Shown here in pieces: positions 18,611-26,837 of a stretch of 64,000 bases of DNA. Under the pieces are notes generated by a model. The model saw only the letters and a list, made by a program, of their open reading frames with translations. It was not told the DNA's origin and did not search any database. The DNA lies in the IMG/VR virus record IMGVR_UViG_3300042350_003822, positions 16,967 to 80,966 of that record. One strand, written 5' to 3'. The stretch is from a virus. The position numbers and the translations under genes were made by a program. How positions within the stretch are numbered: position 1 is the first letter of the stretch; the number at the start of each line of letters is the position of its first letter.

Positions 18611-19896
18611 TAAAAATTCTAATTGCTATTCCAACTGCTCGTTATATTGAGCCCGACACTTTCAAGTCAATCTACGACCTTGACATTCCAGAAGGTTATC
18701 ATGTCGACTTTCAGTACTTCTACGGATACAGAGTCGATCAAGTTCGTAACCTAATTGCAGACTGGGTCGTACGTGGATTTGATTATCTGTTTGCTGTTGA
18801 TCACGACGTCACGTTTGCACCCGACACTCTTAGGAAGATGCTCGATCATAACAAAGATCTCGTAACTGGTGTCTATCGTCAGAGGCTAGAACCACAGGCG
18901 ATCGAGGTGTACGATTTAAACCAGCATCGGATGAGCGTCGACCAACTCTATGGAGGTCAATCTGACCTTGTTCAAATAGGAGGATGTGGGTTTGGCTGTG
19001 TTCTTGTGAAGAAAAAGGTCATGACTGGTATTGGTTACCCACAGTTTGAATATCACGTAGCCTTAGATCACGCTAATACTGTCAGCGAAGATACAGATTT
19101 CTGTCGTAAGGCGATGCAAAAAGGATTCACATTATGGTGTGATCGTACTATCTTATGTGGACATATTGGTTCGACTACGATGCAAGTATCTATCCCGGCA
19201 ACGAATCCAATTGAACGCAGGTTACGCGAGTTGCACGATCAAAGACTATTGCCAAAAGATCATATTGACTATTTGTATGATCTCCGGGATGATGGATTGA
19301 GACCAAAAGTGATCTATGATATCGGTGCTTGTGTGCTCCATTGGACTAACGAAGCGAGGCAAGTCTGGCCCGCAGCCGAATTCATTCCATTTGAAGCTAT
19401 GAAAGAAGTAGATTTCCTTTATCGCGAAGCAGGGTTTAAGAACTTCGCTAGCGGTTGCTTATTATCTGATACTATAGAAGAAATTGAGTTCTACGAGAAC
19501 CTCGAGCATCCGGGTGGTAATTCTATGTACAGGGAAAACGAAGAACTATCGCCGCTAGCTAGTGTGTTGTTTCCAGACAATAAAAAAGTCAAGCGTAAGA
19601 CAAATACACTCGACGAAATTGTTAAGCTGAATCAACTCCCGCTACCAGATCTTATTAAGATGGATATTCAAGGGGCTGAGTTGAAAGCGCTCAAAGGAGC
19701 TGTGGAGACGCTTAAGAGTTGTAACCATCTTATTCTCGAACTTCAACACAAAGACTACAATTTAGGCGCACCCAAATCACAAGAGGTTATTGAGTATCTC
19801 GAATCAATTGGATTTGTCTTGCATGGGGGTAAAATGTTTTGTGGAAGCGATAAGGGAGTTGATGGCGACTATCACTTCATACGTCAGAGGACTTAG
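18607..19896 (+). CDS. Glycosyltransferase fused to FkbM-type methyltransferase
   Basis: A 429-residue fusion. Residues 1 to about 210 are a GT2-like GT-A domain: ILIAIPTARYIEP, a RVDQVRNLIADWVV helix, and AVDHDVTF with the D-x-D metal site. Residues about 235-425 are an FkbM-family SAM-dependent methyltransferase: VIYDIGACVLHWTNEA (SAM loop), FIPFEAMKE, and LIKMDIQGAELKALKGA. FkbM enzymes O-methylate sugar hydroxyls. Together with the preceding double transferase this would build and cap a short methylated glycan. Same operon (4-base overlap, ATGA). The 3' end overlaps the convergent 64-residue gene by 20 bases, so there is no room for a separate terminator. Confidence 0.82.
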   Translation: MIKILIAIPTARYIEPDTFKSIYDLDIPEGYHVDFQYFYGYRVDQVRNLIADWVVRGFDYLFAVDHDVTFAPDTLRKMLDHNKDLVTGVYRQRLEPQAIEVYDLNQHRMSVDQLYGGQSDLVQIGGCGFGCVLVKKKVMTGIGYPQFEYHVALDHANTVSEDTDFCRKAMQKGFTLWCDRTILCGHIGSTTMQVSIPATNPIERRLRELHDQRLLPKDHIDYLYDLRDDGLRPKVIYDIGACVLHWTNEARQVWPAAEFIPFEAMKEVDFLYREAGFKNFASGCLLSDTIEEIEFYENLEHPGGNSMYRENEELSPLASVLFPDNKKVKRKTNTLDEIVKLNQLPLPDLIKMDIQGAELKALKGAVETLKSCNHLILELQHKDYNLGAPKSQEVIEYLESIGFVLHGGKMFCGSDKGVDGDYHFIRQRT

Positions 19897-20071
19897 TTCT
19901 CTTCTTCAGACGTTCTAAGTCTTGTAGAGCTTTTTCATGCTCGACTTGTAGGCTGGTGAGACTCTTTTCGAGGACCGCCAGCCTTGTTTCTAGTAGAACA
20001 TTCTTACTTACAGTATCATGTAGATTCGATGTCAGTCTACTAATATATTCATTAACAAATTCAGCTTCCAT
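19877..20071 (-). CDS. Small coiled-coil protein
   Basis: A 64-residue protein that is almost all heptad-patterned helix (VLLETRLAVLEKSLTSLQVEHEKALQDLERL) with a basic tail. Starts at the ATG at 20071, two bases after the fiber stop, with GGGGG further upstream. A comparable 60-residue coiled-coil gene sits at 26655-26837, also after a fiber. It may act as a trimerising or capping peptide; that is inference. Confidence 0.55.
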   Translation of the reverse strand: MEAEFVNEYISRLTSNLHDTVSKNVLLETRLAVLEKSLTSLQVEHEKALQDLERLKKRTKSSDV

Positions 20072-20073
20072 TA

Positions 20074-21492
20074 TTAAAATGTTCCCCCATCAAGGGTTTC
20101 GTAAATAAGAGCCGTGCCATTTGACTGTAAAACTTTACCATCAGTACCAAGAGCTAACTTTGCAAAACCATTGGTAGAATTAGCAACTAGAATATCTTGG
20201 CTAGTATATGATGCTAGTCCAGTACCACCAGATGTACCAGCAAGTGGTGTGGAAAGACTTAAAGTGTTTGCTGTCATACTTACAGCAACTGTGGCGTTAG
20301 CTGTCAGTGTAACTGCAGTCGAGTTAGACACAAGACCACCAGATGTTAGGAACGCCTGTAGAGTGCCCTGTGTGTAACTCGTGTTAGCTGTATCAACTGT
20401 TGTTGAAGGTTCGACCGTCAGACCCGAGTACAGCTTATAGATGCCACTGTCAGATGCATCACGGAACATACCTGTGAACTTGGCGCCTGTTGCACCATAC
20501 TGACCGTAAAAACCAATATCAATTGAGTCTGTAGAAACGTTACCGTTTGCAAGCTCGATCATCGAGTCTTTAACGGTGAGGTTAACTGTGTCAATGGTTG
20601 TCAGCGTACCAGATACTGTCAGGTTACCTGAAAGCGAAAGGTCTGTAATAGAAAGCGCACTGTTAACATGAACACCAGTAGCATTGACAGTGAGTGTGGA
20701 TCCAGCTAGGACACCTACTGTATCTGCTGCAACTGTAATACCGTTCGCCGTACCAACATGCACACCTGTTGCGTTAGCTACAAGACCGCTACCAGCAGTA
20801 ACAAACACACCAGTTGAGTTTGAAACAAGGCCACCGTTCGTACCTGCAACGACCGCAATAGTCGCTGCACCACCTTCAGACGAAGATGATCCGGAAATAC
20901 CGTTACCAGCAGCAATTGTGGCTACGTAGTTACCAGATGTACCAGTTCCAAGAGCAACATCACCAGTCAGCTGAGAAGTAGCAACAACTAGGTTTGCACT
21001 ATTGACATGAATACCGGTTGCATTAACTGTTAGAGTTGAGCCAGTGTCGACGCTGAAGGCTACTTGGTTATTTGTAACAGTTGTTGTCACACCATTTGCA
21101 GCAGCAAATGTTAGTGTTTCTCCAGTGTTAAACGTATCGGTGCCAGTTTCACCAGCAATTGTAAATGAGCTCGGTGCTGGAGATGCCCAATAAGCAACTG
21201 TTCCATTAGAAACCAGTACTTGTCCTACAGTACCGGTAGTACCATTAGCTGTAAGCGTTGTTACGATAGCATTCGATGTAATGATTCTGTCGATGCCAGA
21301 GGTCGCGTTGGCCACCAGGGCCTGATTTGCTGTTAGTGTACCTGGGATACGCCCGCCCGCAATAGGAATAACGCTACTACCTGAACCAATAAACAGTACA
21401 TTTCCGTTACCAGAGAAAGCTAGCTCACCATTAGCCAATGATGCGGGGGTAGCTGTGGCCAGTGATCTTTTAATCTGAATCAGATTAGCCAT
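20074..21492 (-). CDS. Modular tail fiber or structural protein
   Basis: A 472-residue protein. N-terminal mounting domain LIQIKRSLATATPASLANGELAFSG..LFIGSG as in phage tropism-type fibers. It continues with repeats of TLTVNATGIHVNSA and the SITDLSLSGNLTVSGTLT cassette that is nearly identical in the 1776-residue fiber. The segment with VNLTVKDSMIELANGN and IGFYGQYG is common in fibers of T4-like cyanophages. It ends LIYETLDGGTF; the next gene also ends DGGTF. Good GGAT-type ribosome site. Role: fiber shaft or adaptor. Confidence 0.7.
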   Translation of the reverse strand: MANLIQIKRSLATATPASLANGELAFSGNGNVLFIGSGSSVIPIAGGRIPGTLTANQALVANATSGIDRIITSNAIVTTLTANGTTGTVGQVLVSNGTVAYWASPAPSSFTIAGETGTDTFNTGETLTFAAANGVTTTVTNNQVAFSVDTGSTLTVNATGIHVNSANLVVATSQLTGDVALGTGTSGNYVATIAAGNGISGSSSSEGGAATIAVVAGTNGGLVSNSTGVFVTAGSGLVANATGVHVGTANGITVAADTVGVLAGSTLTVNATGVHVNSALSITDLSLSGNLTVSGTLTTIDTVNLTVKDSMIELANGNVSTDSIDIGFYGQYGATGAKFTGMFRDASDSGIYKLYSGLTVEPSTTVDTANTSYTQGTLQAFLTSGGLVSNSTAVTLTANATVAVSMTANTLSLSTPLAGTSGGTGLASYTSQDILVANSTNGFAKLALGTDGKVLQSNGTALIYETLDGGTF

Positions 21493-21502
21493 TTTTTATC
21501 CT

Positions 21503-21769
21503 TTAAAAAGTTCCGCCATCTAAGGCGCCGAGGTCTTCGATTGCGAGTAGTCTAACTTCGTATTTATCTAAACTCGCATTGTAGACTAGGGTTGCTCCCT
21601 CTACAACGTTCACCTCAGCCACATCAGCAATGTCTTCGATGGATCGGATCTCACTTATTTGATTCTTAAGAGTCACGCCAGGAGCAGATGAGCTCAGTCG
21701 GCCATCACTCCTCGCAACTGCTATTATGCTGTTACTGATTCTTCCTGTCAGAGAAGCTCTTAGTGCCAT
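21503..21769 (-). CDS. Small structural protein with DGGTF end
   Basis: An 88-residue protein. The C-terminal ~35 residues (VEGATLVYNASLDKYEVRLL..LGALDGGTF) match the closing module of the 472-residue fiber that follows, which suggests a common attachment surface. The N-terminal half is polar, without recognisable motif. Two bases separate it from the upstream gene. Probably a small fiber or tail component. Confidence 0.6.
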   Translation of the reverse strand: MALRASLTGRISNSIIAVARSDGRLSSSAPGVTLKNQISEIRSIEDIADVAEVNVVEGATLVYNASLDKYEVRLLAIEDLGALDGGTF

Positions 21770-21771
21770 CG

Positions 21772-22101
21772 TTACCTCGTTACTTGAGGAGTTACTGTGA
21801 CAATGCCTTCGACCAATCTCGATACAGTACCGGCAGCGTCAGTTAGCTCACAATCGTATACATATCTTCCCGGAGTAACATTACCACTCACAGCAGCGTT
21901 CATCGAGAGAGTAACAACGCCCGTGACGTTAGCAATAGATACACTGAAGGCATGAGCGTTGGTTGACGTATAGTGCTTACGCATCTGCGCAGCACCGGTG
22001 TAACCAGTCAGATCAACTGCATCGCCGGCGTCATCTGTGACGTCGATAGATGTAGAGTAGCTAGCTCCCTGATCGATTACAATGTTTGCTTTGATTGCCA
22101 T
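21772..22101 (-). CDS. BppU/Ig-like structural protein
   Basis: A 109-residue all-beta protein (ANIVIDQGASYSTSIDVTDDAGDAVDLTGYTGAAQMR, later GRYVYDCELTDAAGTVSRLVEGIVTVTP). I recognise this as a widespread phage domain similar to the N-terminal part of BppU-type baseplate proteins. Its exact role in myoviruses is not known to me. It lies within the fiber cluster with two- to three-base gaps to neighbours. Confidence 0.65.
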   Translation of the reverse strand: MAIKANIVIDQGASYSTSIDVTDDAGDAVDLTGYTGAAQMRKHYTSTNAHAFSVSIANVTGVVTLSMNAAVSGNVTPGRYVYDCELTDAAGTVSRLVEGIVTVTPQVTR

Positions 22102-22113
22102 TAGTATTTAACC

Positions 22114-22818
22114 TTATGGTTCTTCGCCAGATTGAGTTGTTGATGATGCAGACAATTGCATTGTAGCAGAAGCAAGAACGGTCGATGTATCTGAAGTAAG
22201 AGCTAATTGTAGAGTAAAACTAAATATTTTACTTCTTGAACGTTGGGATGAGTTTGATGCCGCTGTTACACTCCAAAGACGATTGGAAGACATGGATAAC
22301 CACGTATTTGTTGCAGCGCTGCCGGCATCGGGTGTTCCACTTATAGGAACTGCTTGACATGACCACAGAGAAACATCGCCGCCTGCTGACAACCAATTTT
22401 GGACAGCTATGTATCCAGAAGTGCCTGAAGGGTTGGCATAGTCAGTGCCGTCGATAATCATTGTGTTATCGTCGCCGTTAGCATTAGCTAGCCCATACAA
22501 TGCTCTATCATTTCTAATCTCTAGGGCTGTAAGAGCAGAACAAGCTACGTCATTATATGCCAATGCTGTAGCAGAAAGAGTGTGTGCGCTTAGGGATGCA
22601 GTTCCACTCGGGCTCGGTACAACAAACCCATTAAACTGACTTAGTTGTAGTGGATCGCCGCCAGTACCTGCACCAATCGCATTAAATGGAGATGTCGCGG
22701 GCACAATTCCTCCGCCTTGTCTATATGCAAAGAAGCTAGTAGATAAACCATATCCCTCGGCATTGAATGCCGTTCTCACAGAACTAAAACTTGCGGGGTT
22801 TGAAATAGTTGTTGCCAC
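22114..22818 (-). CDS. Fiber-cluster structural protein, unknown function
   Basis: A 234-residue protein starting with GTG at 22818, whose G is the last base of the previous stop (TAGTG). The N-terminus (ISNPASFSSVRTAFNAEGYG..PLQLSQFNGFVVP) is a variant of the mounting module also seen in the 153-residue gene at 972-1433. The middle (DGTDYANPSGTSGYIAVQNWLSAG) and the Ser-rich end look beta-rich. No enzymatic motif. Confidence 0.55.
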   Translation of the reverse strand: MATTISNPASFSSVRTAFNAEGYGLSTSFFAYRQGGGIVPATSPFNAIGAGTGGDPLQLSQFNGFVVPSPSGTASLSAHTLSATALAYNDVACSALTALEIRNDRALYGLANANGDDNTMIIDGTDYANPSGTSGYIAVQNWLSAGGDVSLWSCQAVPISGTPDAGSAATNTWLSMSSNRLWSVTAASNSSQRSRSKIFSFTLQLALTSDTSTVLASATMQLSASSTTQSGEEP

Positions 22819-24407
22819 TATTTGTTCTCCAGCGCATCAACTTTAACACTCAACTCTTTAACCGCTTCAATAAGAACAGCAACCAGTCTTGCATATGCAA
22901 CCATCTTATAATCGCCGTCCGCGCTTATTGCAATAAGCTCTGGCAACTGCTTTTCGACTTGTTGAGCAAGAACCCCTAGTTCAACTCTATCTGCACTGTA
23001 TCCGAAGAGTTCCTGACCAAGCTCGTTCCAGGTATACTTAATACCGTCTAAACCATTAATAATCTCTAGAGCGTTATCGATCTTACCTATAACATCTTTT
23101 AGTGTAGCATCAGAGGCAATAACAAAGTCAGCAGCCTGCATATTACCAACAGCTGTAAGGTTTCCACCTGTTGTCAGAGATGCGGTACTTGCAAATCCTG
23201 TTTGGTTACGAAATTGAATAGTTCCTGTGTGATCGACATAGTTTATACCAGAAGCACTCAAATTTATTTCACCGGTAGCGGTAATAGTTCCGAACGTGAC
23301 ATCGCTACCTACGTTCAGAGTTTGATTTGCACCAGGACCAGCCGAACCGGTAAATCCTATTGGACCTTGGGCACCTTGGGGTCCCTGAGGACCGGCTGGT
23401 CCTTGGGCGCCCTGCGCACCTTGTGCTCCTTGTGCTCCTAGGGAACCAGTAAATCCAGTTGGTCCTTGAGCCCCCTGAGGACCTTGAGCCCCCTGAAGAC
23501 CTTGAGCCCCCTGAGGACCTTGGGGACCAAGTGATCCCGTATCCCCACGTGATCCTGTAAAGCCAATGGGGCCCTGTGCACCCTGAGGACCGGGTGGTCC
23601 TTGAATACCTTGGGCACCTTGTGGTCCCTGTGCACCAGTAGAACCTTGCGATCCTGTAAACCCAACGGGGCCCTGAGGGCCGGGTGGGCCTGCGGATCCT
23701 TGAGGACCTTGAATACCCTGGGGACCCTGTGCACCAGTAGAACCTTGTGATCCAGTAAAGCCAATGGGGCCTTGAGGACCCTGAGGACCGGCTGGTCCTT
23801 GAATACCTTGAGCACCTTGTGGTCCTTGCGATCCTTGTGTCCCTTGAGGACCCACTGAACCTGTGAAGCCAATCGGGCCTTGTGGTCCTTGAGCACCTAC
23901 AGATCCGGTAAAGCCAACAGATCCTTGAGGACCGGTAGAACCTTGTAGTCCTTGCGGTCCTTGTGCACCTAGGGAACCAGTAAATCCTGTAGTACCGCGC
24001 GATCCAGTAAATCCTATAGGACCCTGAGGTCCAGTGGGCCCAACTGCTGTCGATGCCGATCCTGTAAAACCTGTTGATCCTTGAGGGCCTGTTGGACCAA
24101 CTGATCCTGTAAAACCTGTTTCCCCCTGAGCGCCTACAGGACCCACATATGTGGTCCAATATAGACCAGCAGCATTAGAAGCCAGAACCTGGCCGACTGT
24201 TCCAATTTCCCCATTAGCAACGATACCGCCGCTAAAGATAGCATTGCCCGATACGTTGACAGCAGCGGCAGTGATCGTGTTAGTAACGCTAAGGTTTGCC
24301 CCTACCGCTACGTTTGCAGTCATAGAAACATCATGCCCGAAGATCGAGTTGGTGCCGGCACCGACAACAGCAATACCATTTTCTACTTTAAATCTTGTAT
24401 TAGCCAT
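22818..24407 (-). CDS. Collagen-like fiber with S74 chaperone domain
   Basis: A 529-residue fiber with three parts. Residues 1-88 are a beta head with [16 protein letters not shown]. Residues 89-357 form the longest collagen-like stretch in the window, rich in GPQ, GAQ, GFT, GST, with rare GPP and one non-triplet break (SASTAV). Residues about 365-529 end in an intramolecular S74 chaperone: SDATLK carries the Ser and Lys of the self-cleavage site, followed by [16 protein letters not shown] and the final helix [16 protein letters not shown]. Collagen plus S74 chaperone gives a trimerisation nucleus for the triple helix. Good ribosome site (TAGGAACA then ATG). Confidence 0.85.
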   Translation of the reverse strand: MANTRFKVENGIAVVGAGTNSIFGHDVSMTANVAVGANLSVTNTITAAAVNVSGNAIFSGGIVANGEIGTVGQVLASNAAGLYWTTYVGPVGAQGETGFTGSVGPTGPQGSTGFTGSASTAVGPTGPQGPIGFTGSRGTTGFTGSLGAQGPQGLQGSTGPQGSVGFTGSVGAQGPQGPIGFTGSVGPQGTQGSQGPQGAQGIQGPAGPQGPQGPIGFTGSQGSTGAQGPQGIQGPQGSAGPPGPQGPVGFTGSQGSTGAQGPQGAQGIQGPPGPQGAQGPIGFTGSRGDTGSLGPQGPQGAQGLQGAQGPQGAQGPTGFTGSLGAQGAQGAQGAQGPAGPQGPQGAQGPIGFTGSAGPGANQTLNVGSDVTFGTITATGEINLSASGINYVDHTGTIQFRNQTGFASTASLTTGGNLTAVGNMQAADFVIASDATLKDVIGKIDNALEIINGLDGIKYTWNELGQELFGYSADRVELGVLAQQVEKQLPELIAISADGDYKMVAYARLVAVLIEAVKELSVKVDALENK

Positions 24408-24418
24408 TTGTTCCTACT

Positions 24419-26653
24419 TTACTTAATCAGATGTGCAACAATTTTGACCGCTGTGTTGTTCACTAGCTGAGCCATTGTAATTTCGACGTTTGCGTTATTG
24501 ACTGCTGCGGTGAATGTACCGAGAGGAGCTGTTGTGTTTGCCCCACCTGAGGCTGGAGGAGAAGCCACAACGCCATAGACAGCAACATATGCGTTCGTAC
24601 CGTCATGAGCGACAACCATTTCAGCAATCTGGTTGTTACCAGCATTTGTTGCTTGAACCATCAGCTTACCTGTTCTGTAAGTAGTCTTAGGGAAGCTATA
24701 GATTAGCCTTGGGGACGCTGTTGATCCGATATCGCCATTAGCAACTACATCAATGACATAGTCTGTGTTGATTGTTACATTACCACCAACCGAAACGTTA
24801 CCTACGAGGTTTGATGTGGATCCTACTCTTAATGTTGTACCCACATTAGCTGAACCAGCAACGTTGGCAAAACCACCGATAGTAGCATTCGTACCAACAG
24901 TAAGAGTGGTTCCTACGTTTGCGTATGACGAAGCATCCACAAACCCTGTAATTGTTGTGTTGCCTGTTGCAAGTGTATTAGCAATTGTAACAGCACCATT
25001 AACTGCTAGAGTGCTCCTTAGATTAGTAGCTCCTCCAACGTTAGCTGTGGATGATACATTAATGAAACCAGTGACTGTTGTGTTACCAAGTGAAGCGGTG
25101 TTAGCCACAATCAGCTGACCGTTTGCTACAACATTAGCCCGGAAGGATGCCACACCACCAACGTTTGCTGTGCTCGTTACATTAATAAATCCACCTATTG
25201 ACGCATCGGTACCAACACCCAGTGTAGTTCCTACGTTTGCTGTAGCCGATATATTAATGAAACCTGTAACAGATGTATTGCCAGTCGCGAGCGTATTGGC
25301 AATTGTAACGGCACCATTAACCGCTAGTGTGCTTCTTAGATTTGTTGCCCCACCAACATTAGCTGTGGACGACACATTAATGAAACCAGTGACTGTTGTG
25401 TTACCAAGTGAAGCAGTATTAGCTACCGTGAGCTGACCGTTTGCTACGACATCAGAACGGAAGGATGCAATGCCACCAACATTAGCTGTGGATGATACGT
25501 TGATAAAGCCTGTAACGGTTGAGTTGCCAACACTAATTGTGTTGGCTACCGTGAGCTGACCGTTTGCTACGACATCAGAACGGAAATTAGCAACGCCGCC
25601 GACATTAGCTGTAGACGATACGTTGATGAAGCCCGTGAGTGTAGTGTTACCCCCGGCAATCGTTGTTCCCACCTGCAAAGAACCAGCAACGTTTGCAGAA
25701 GATGAAACGTTAATAAAGCCCGTTACGGTAGTGTTACCTGTTGCAAGCGTATTAGCAATTGTTGTTGCGCCGTTTGCAATAAACGTCCCACCTACACGAG
25801 CGTTGCTCGATACGTTTGCTGTTCCTGTAACACCAACCGTAGCATCGGGGGCAGTCGTTCCCACACCAAGTCTGTTATTAGTTGCATCTACAAATACAGT
25901 GCCTGAGTCAAAGTTAACATTACCGGCGATTGTGTGCACGCCAGTGCCTGTAAAATTGACATTACCAGAAACGTTTGCAGTTCCCACAACAGCAAGCGAT
26001 GCATCCGGAGTAATAGTATTAACCCCTACTCTATTGTTGGTTGCATCTACAAATACTGTACCTGAGTCGAAGTTAACGTTACCGGCGATTGTGTGACTAA
26101 TGCCCGAGATAGTAACGTTAGCAGACATGACAGCATTAGCCGTGATCGTCACTAAATTGCCCGCAAGTGTCGTGTTGGATGTTGTTCCGTTACCACTGAT
26201 GGCAAGCACTGTAATGTTAGAGTTAGACTTGAATGACTGAGTGTTCGATGTCACAGTAACAACTGTCGCATTTGCAATGACATTAGATGTAATGTTCAAT
26301 TGCGTGCCGTTGATGAAAACGTTTGCGCCAGTAGCTGCAATGTTGGCTGTGAAGGTAGTGTTAGAAGCAACGTTTACCGAAGCTCCTGTGAATAAAGCAT
26401 TGGAAGTAATGTTTAGATTAGCCGCAGTGCCTGTGTTTCCCCCACGAAGCGCGGTTTCCGCCACAAGTGTGTTTGCAGTAAAGCCACCGTATAGTCTCGC
26501 ATTACGCTGAGCTGCTGTTGTACCCGTATTCGCAAAGGTAGCATTAGCAGTGATTACTTCTGTCGATAAGGCATCAAGCAACTGGTTGGTACGGATGACC
26601 CACGTACCAAACGTTTCTGTAGTTGTGTCAACATTAGCTACATATCTAGCCAT
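24419..26653 (-). CDS. Repeat-built tail fiber
   Basis: A 744-residue fiber. Residues about 180-640 consist of about a dozen copies of a 30-40 residue unit of the type TVTGFINVSSTANVGG..LRSTLAVNGAVTIANTLATGN. The N-terminus RYVANVDTTTETFGTWVIRTNQLLDALST is a head domain I recognise from fibers of T4-like marine phages. The last ~110 residues (TASPRLIYSFPKTTYRTGKLMVQATNAG..) form a globular tip related to the 187-residue protein at 15919-16482. No collagen and no S74 domain. Confidence 0.75.
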   Translation of the reverse strand: MARYVANVDTTTETFGTWVIRTNQLLDALSTEVITANATFANTGTTAAQRNARLYGGFTANTLVAETALRGGNTGTAANLNITSNALFTGASVNVASNTTFTANIAATGANVFINGTQLNITSNVIANATVVTVTSNTQSFKSNSNITVLAISGNGTTSNTTLAGNLVTITANAVMSANVTISGISHTIAGNVNFDSGTVFVDATNNRVGVNTITPDASLAVVGTANVSGNVNFTGTGVHTIAGNVNFDSGTVFVDATNNRLGVGTTAPDATVGVTGTANVSSNARVGGTFIANGATTIANTLATGNTTVTGFINVSSSANVAGSLQVGTTIAGGNTTLTGFINVSSTANVGGVANFRSDVVANGQLTVANTISVGNSTVTGFINVSSTANVGGIASFRSDVVANGQLTVANTASLGNTTVTGFINVSSTANVGGATNLRSTLAVNGAVTIANTLATGNTSVTGFINISATANVGTTLGVGTDASIGGFINVTSTANVGGVASFRANVVANGQLIVANTASLGNTTVTGFINVSSTANVGGATNLRSTLAVNGAVTIANTLATGNTTITGFVDASSYANVGTTLTVGTNATIGGFANVAGSANVGTTLRVGSTSNLVGNVSVGGNVTINTDYVIDVVANGDIGSTASPRLIYSFPKTTYRTGKLMVQATNAGNNQIAEMVVAHDGTNAYVAVYGVVASPPASGGANTTAPLGTFTAAVNNANVEITMAQLVNNTAVKIVAHLIK

Positions 26654-26654
26654 C

Positions 26655-26837
26655 TTAATTCCTGTTAATTACTTGAGCCAAAAGGGCTTTGATTTGTGTT
26701 AGCTCATCTTTGAGGGTGTTTACTTCCTCCGAAATTTGTCGAGACCTTTTGTCAGACTCACGTTGCCCGACAATAGCCTTATAGTAGCTATCATCAGTAT
26801 TTATAATGATACCACGTGAGTCTCTGACATAAGACAT
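26655..26837 (-). CDS. Small helical protein between fiber genes
   Basis: A 60-residue protein with a short beta head (YVRDSRGIIINTDDSYYKAI) and a heptad helix (ISEEVNTLKDELTQIKALLAQVI). Its ATG overlaps the previous stop (TAATG) and it ends one base before the next gene, so it is embedded in the operon. Probably a small structural or assembly peptide. Confidence 0.55.
   Translation of the reverse strand: MSYVRDSRGIIINTDDSYYKAIVGQRESDKRSRQISEEVNTLKDELTQIKALLAQVINRN

Noticed and set aside
19890-19921. Inverted repeat GACTTAG/CTAAGTC at the convergent end of the FkbM gene as terminator
   Set aside because: The 18-base loop and lack of a T-run make it weak; it also lies in the coding sequence of the convergent 64-residue gene.
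23305-24159. 284-codon frame of Arg/Ser/Tyr-rich protein on the minus strand
   Set aside because: Shifted reading of the collagen-like repeat; pure repeat artefact with no start site.
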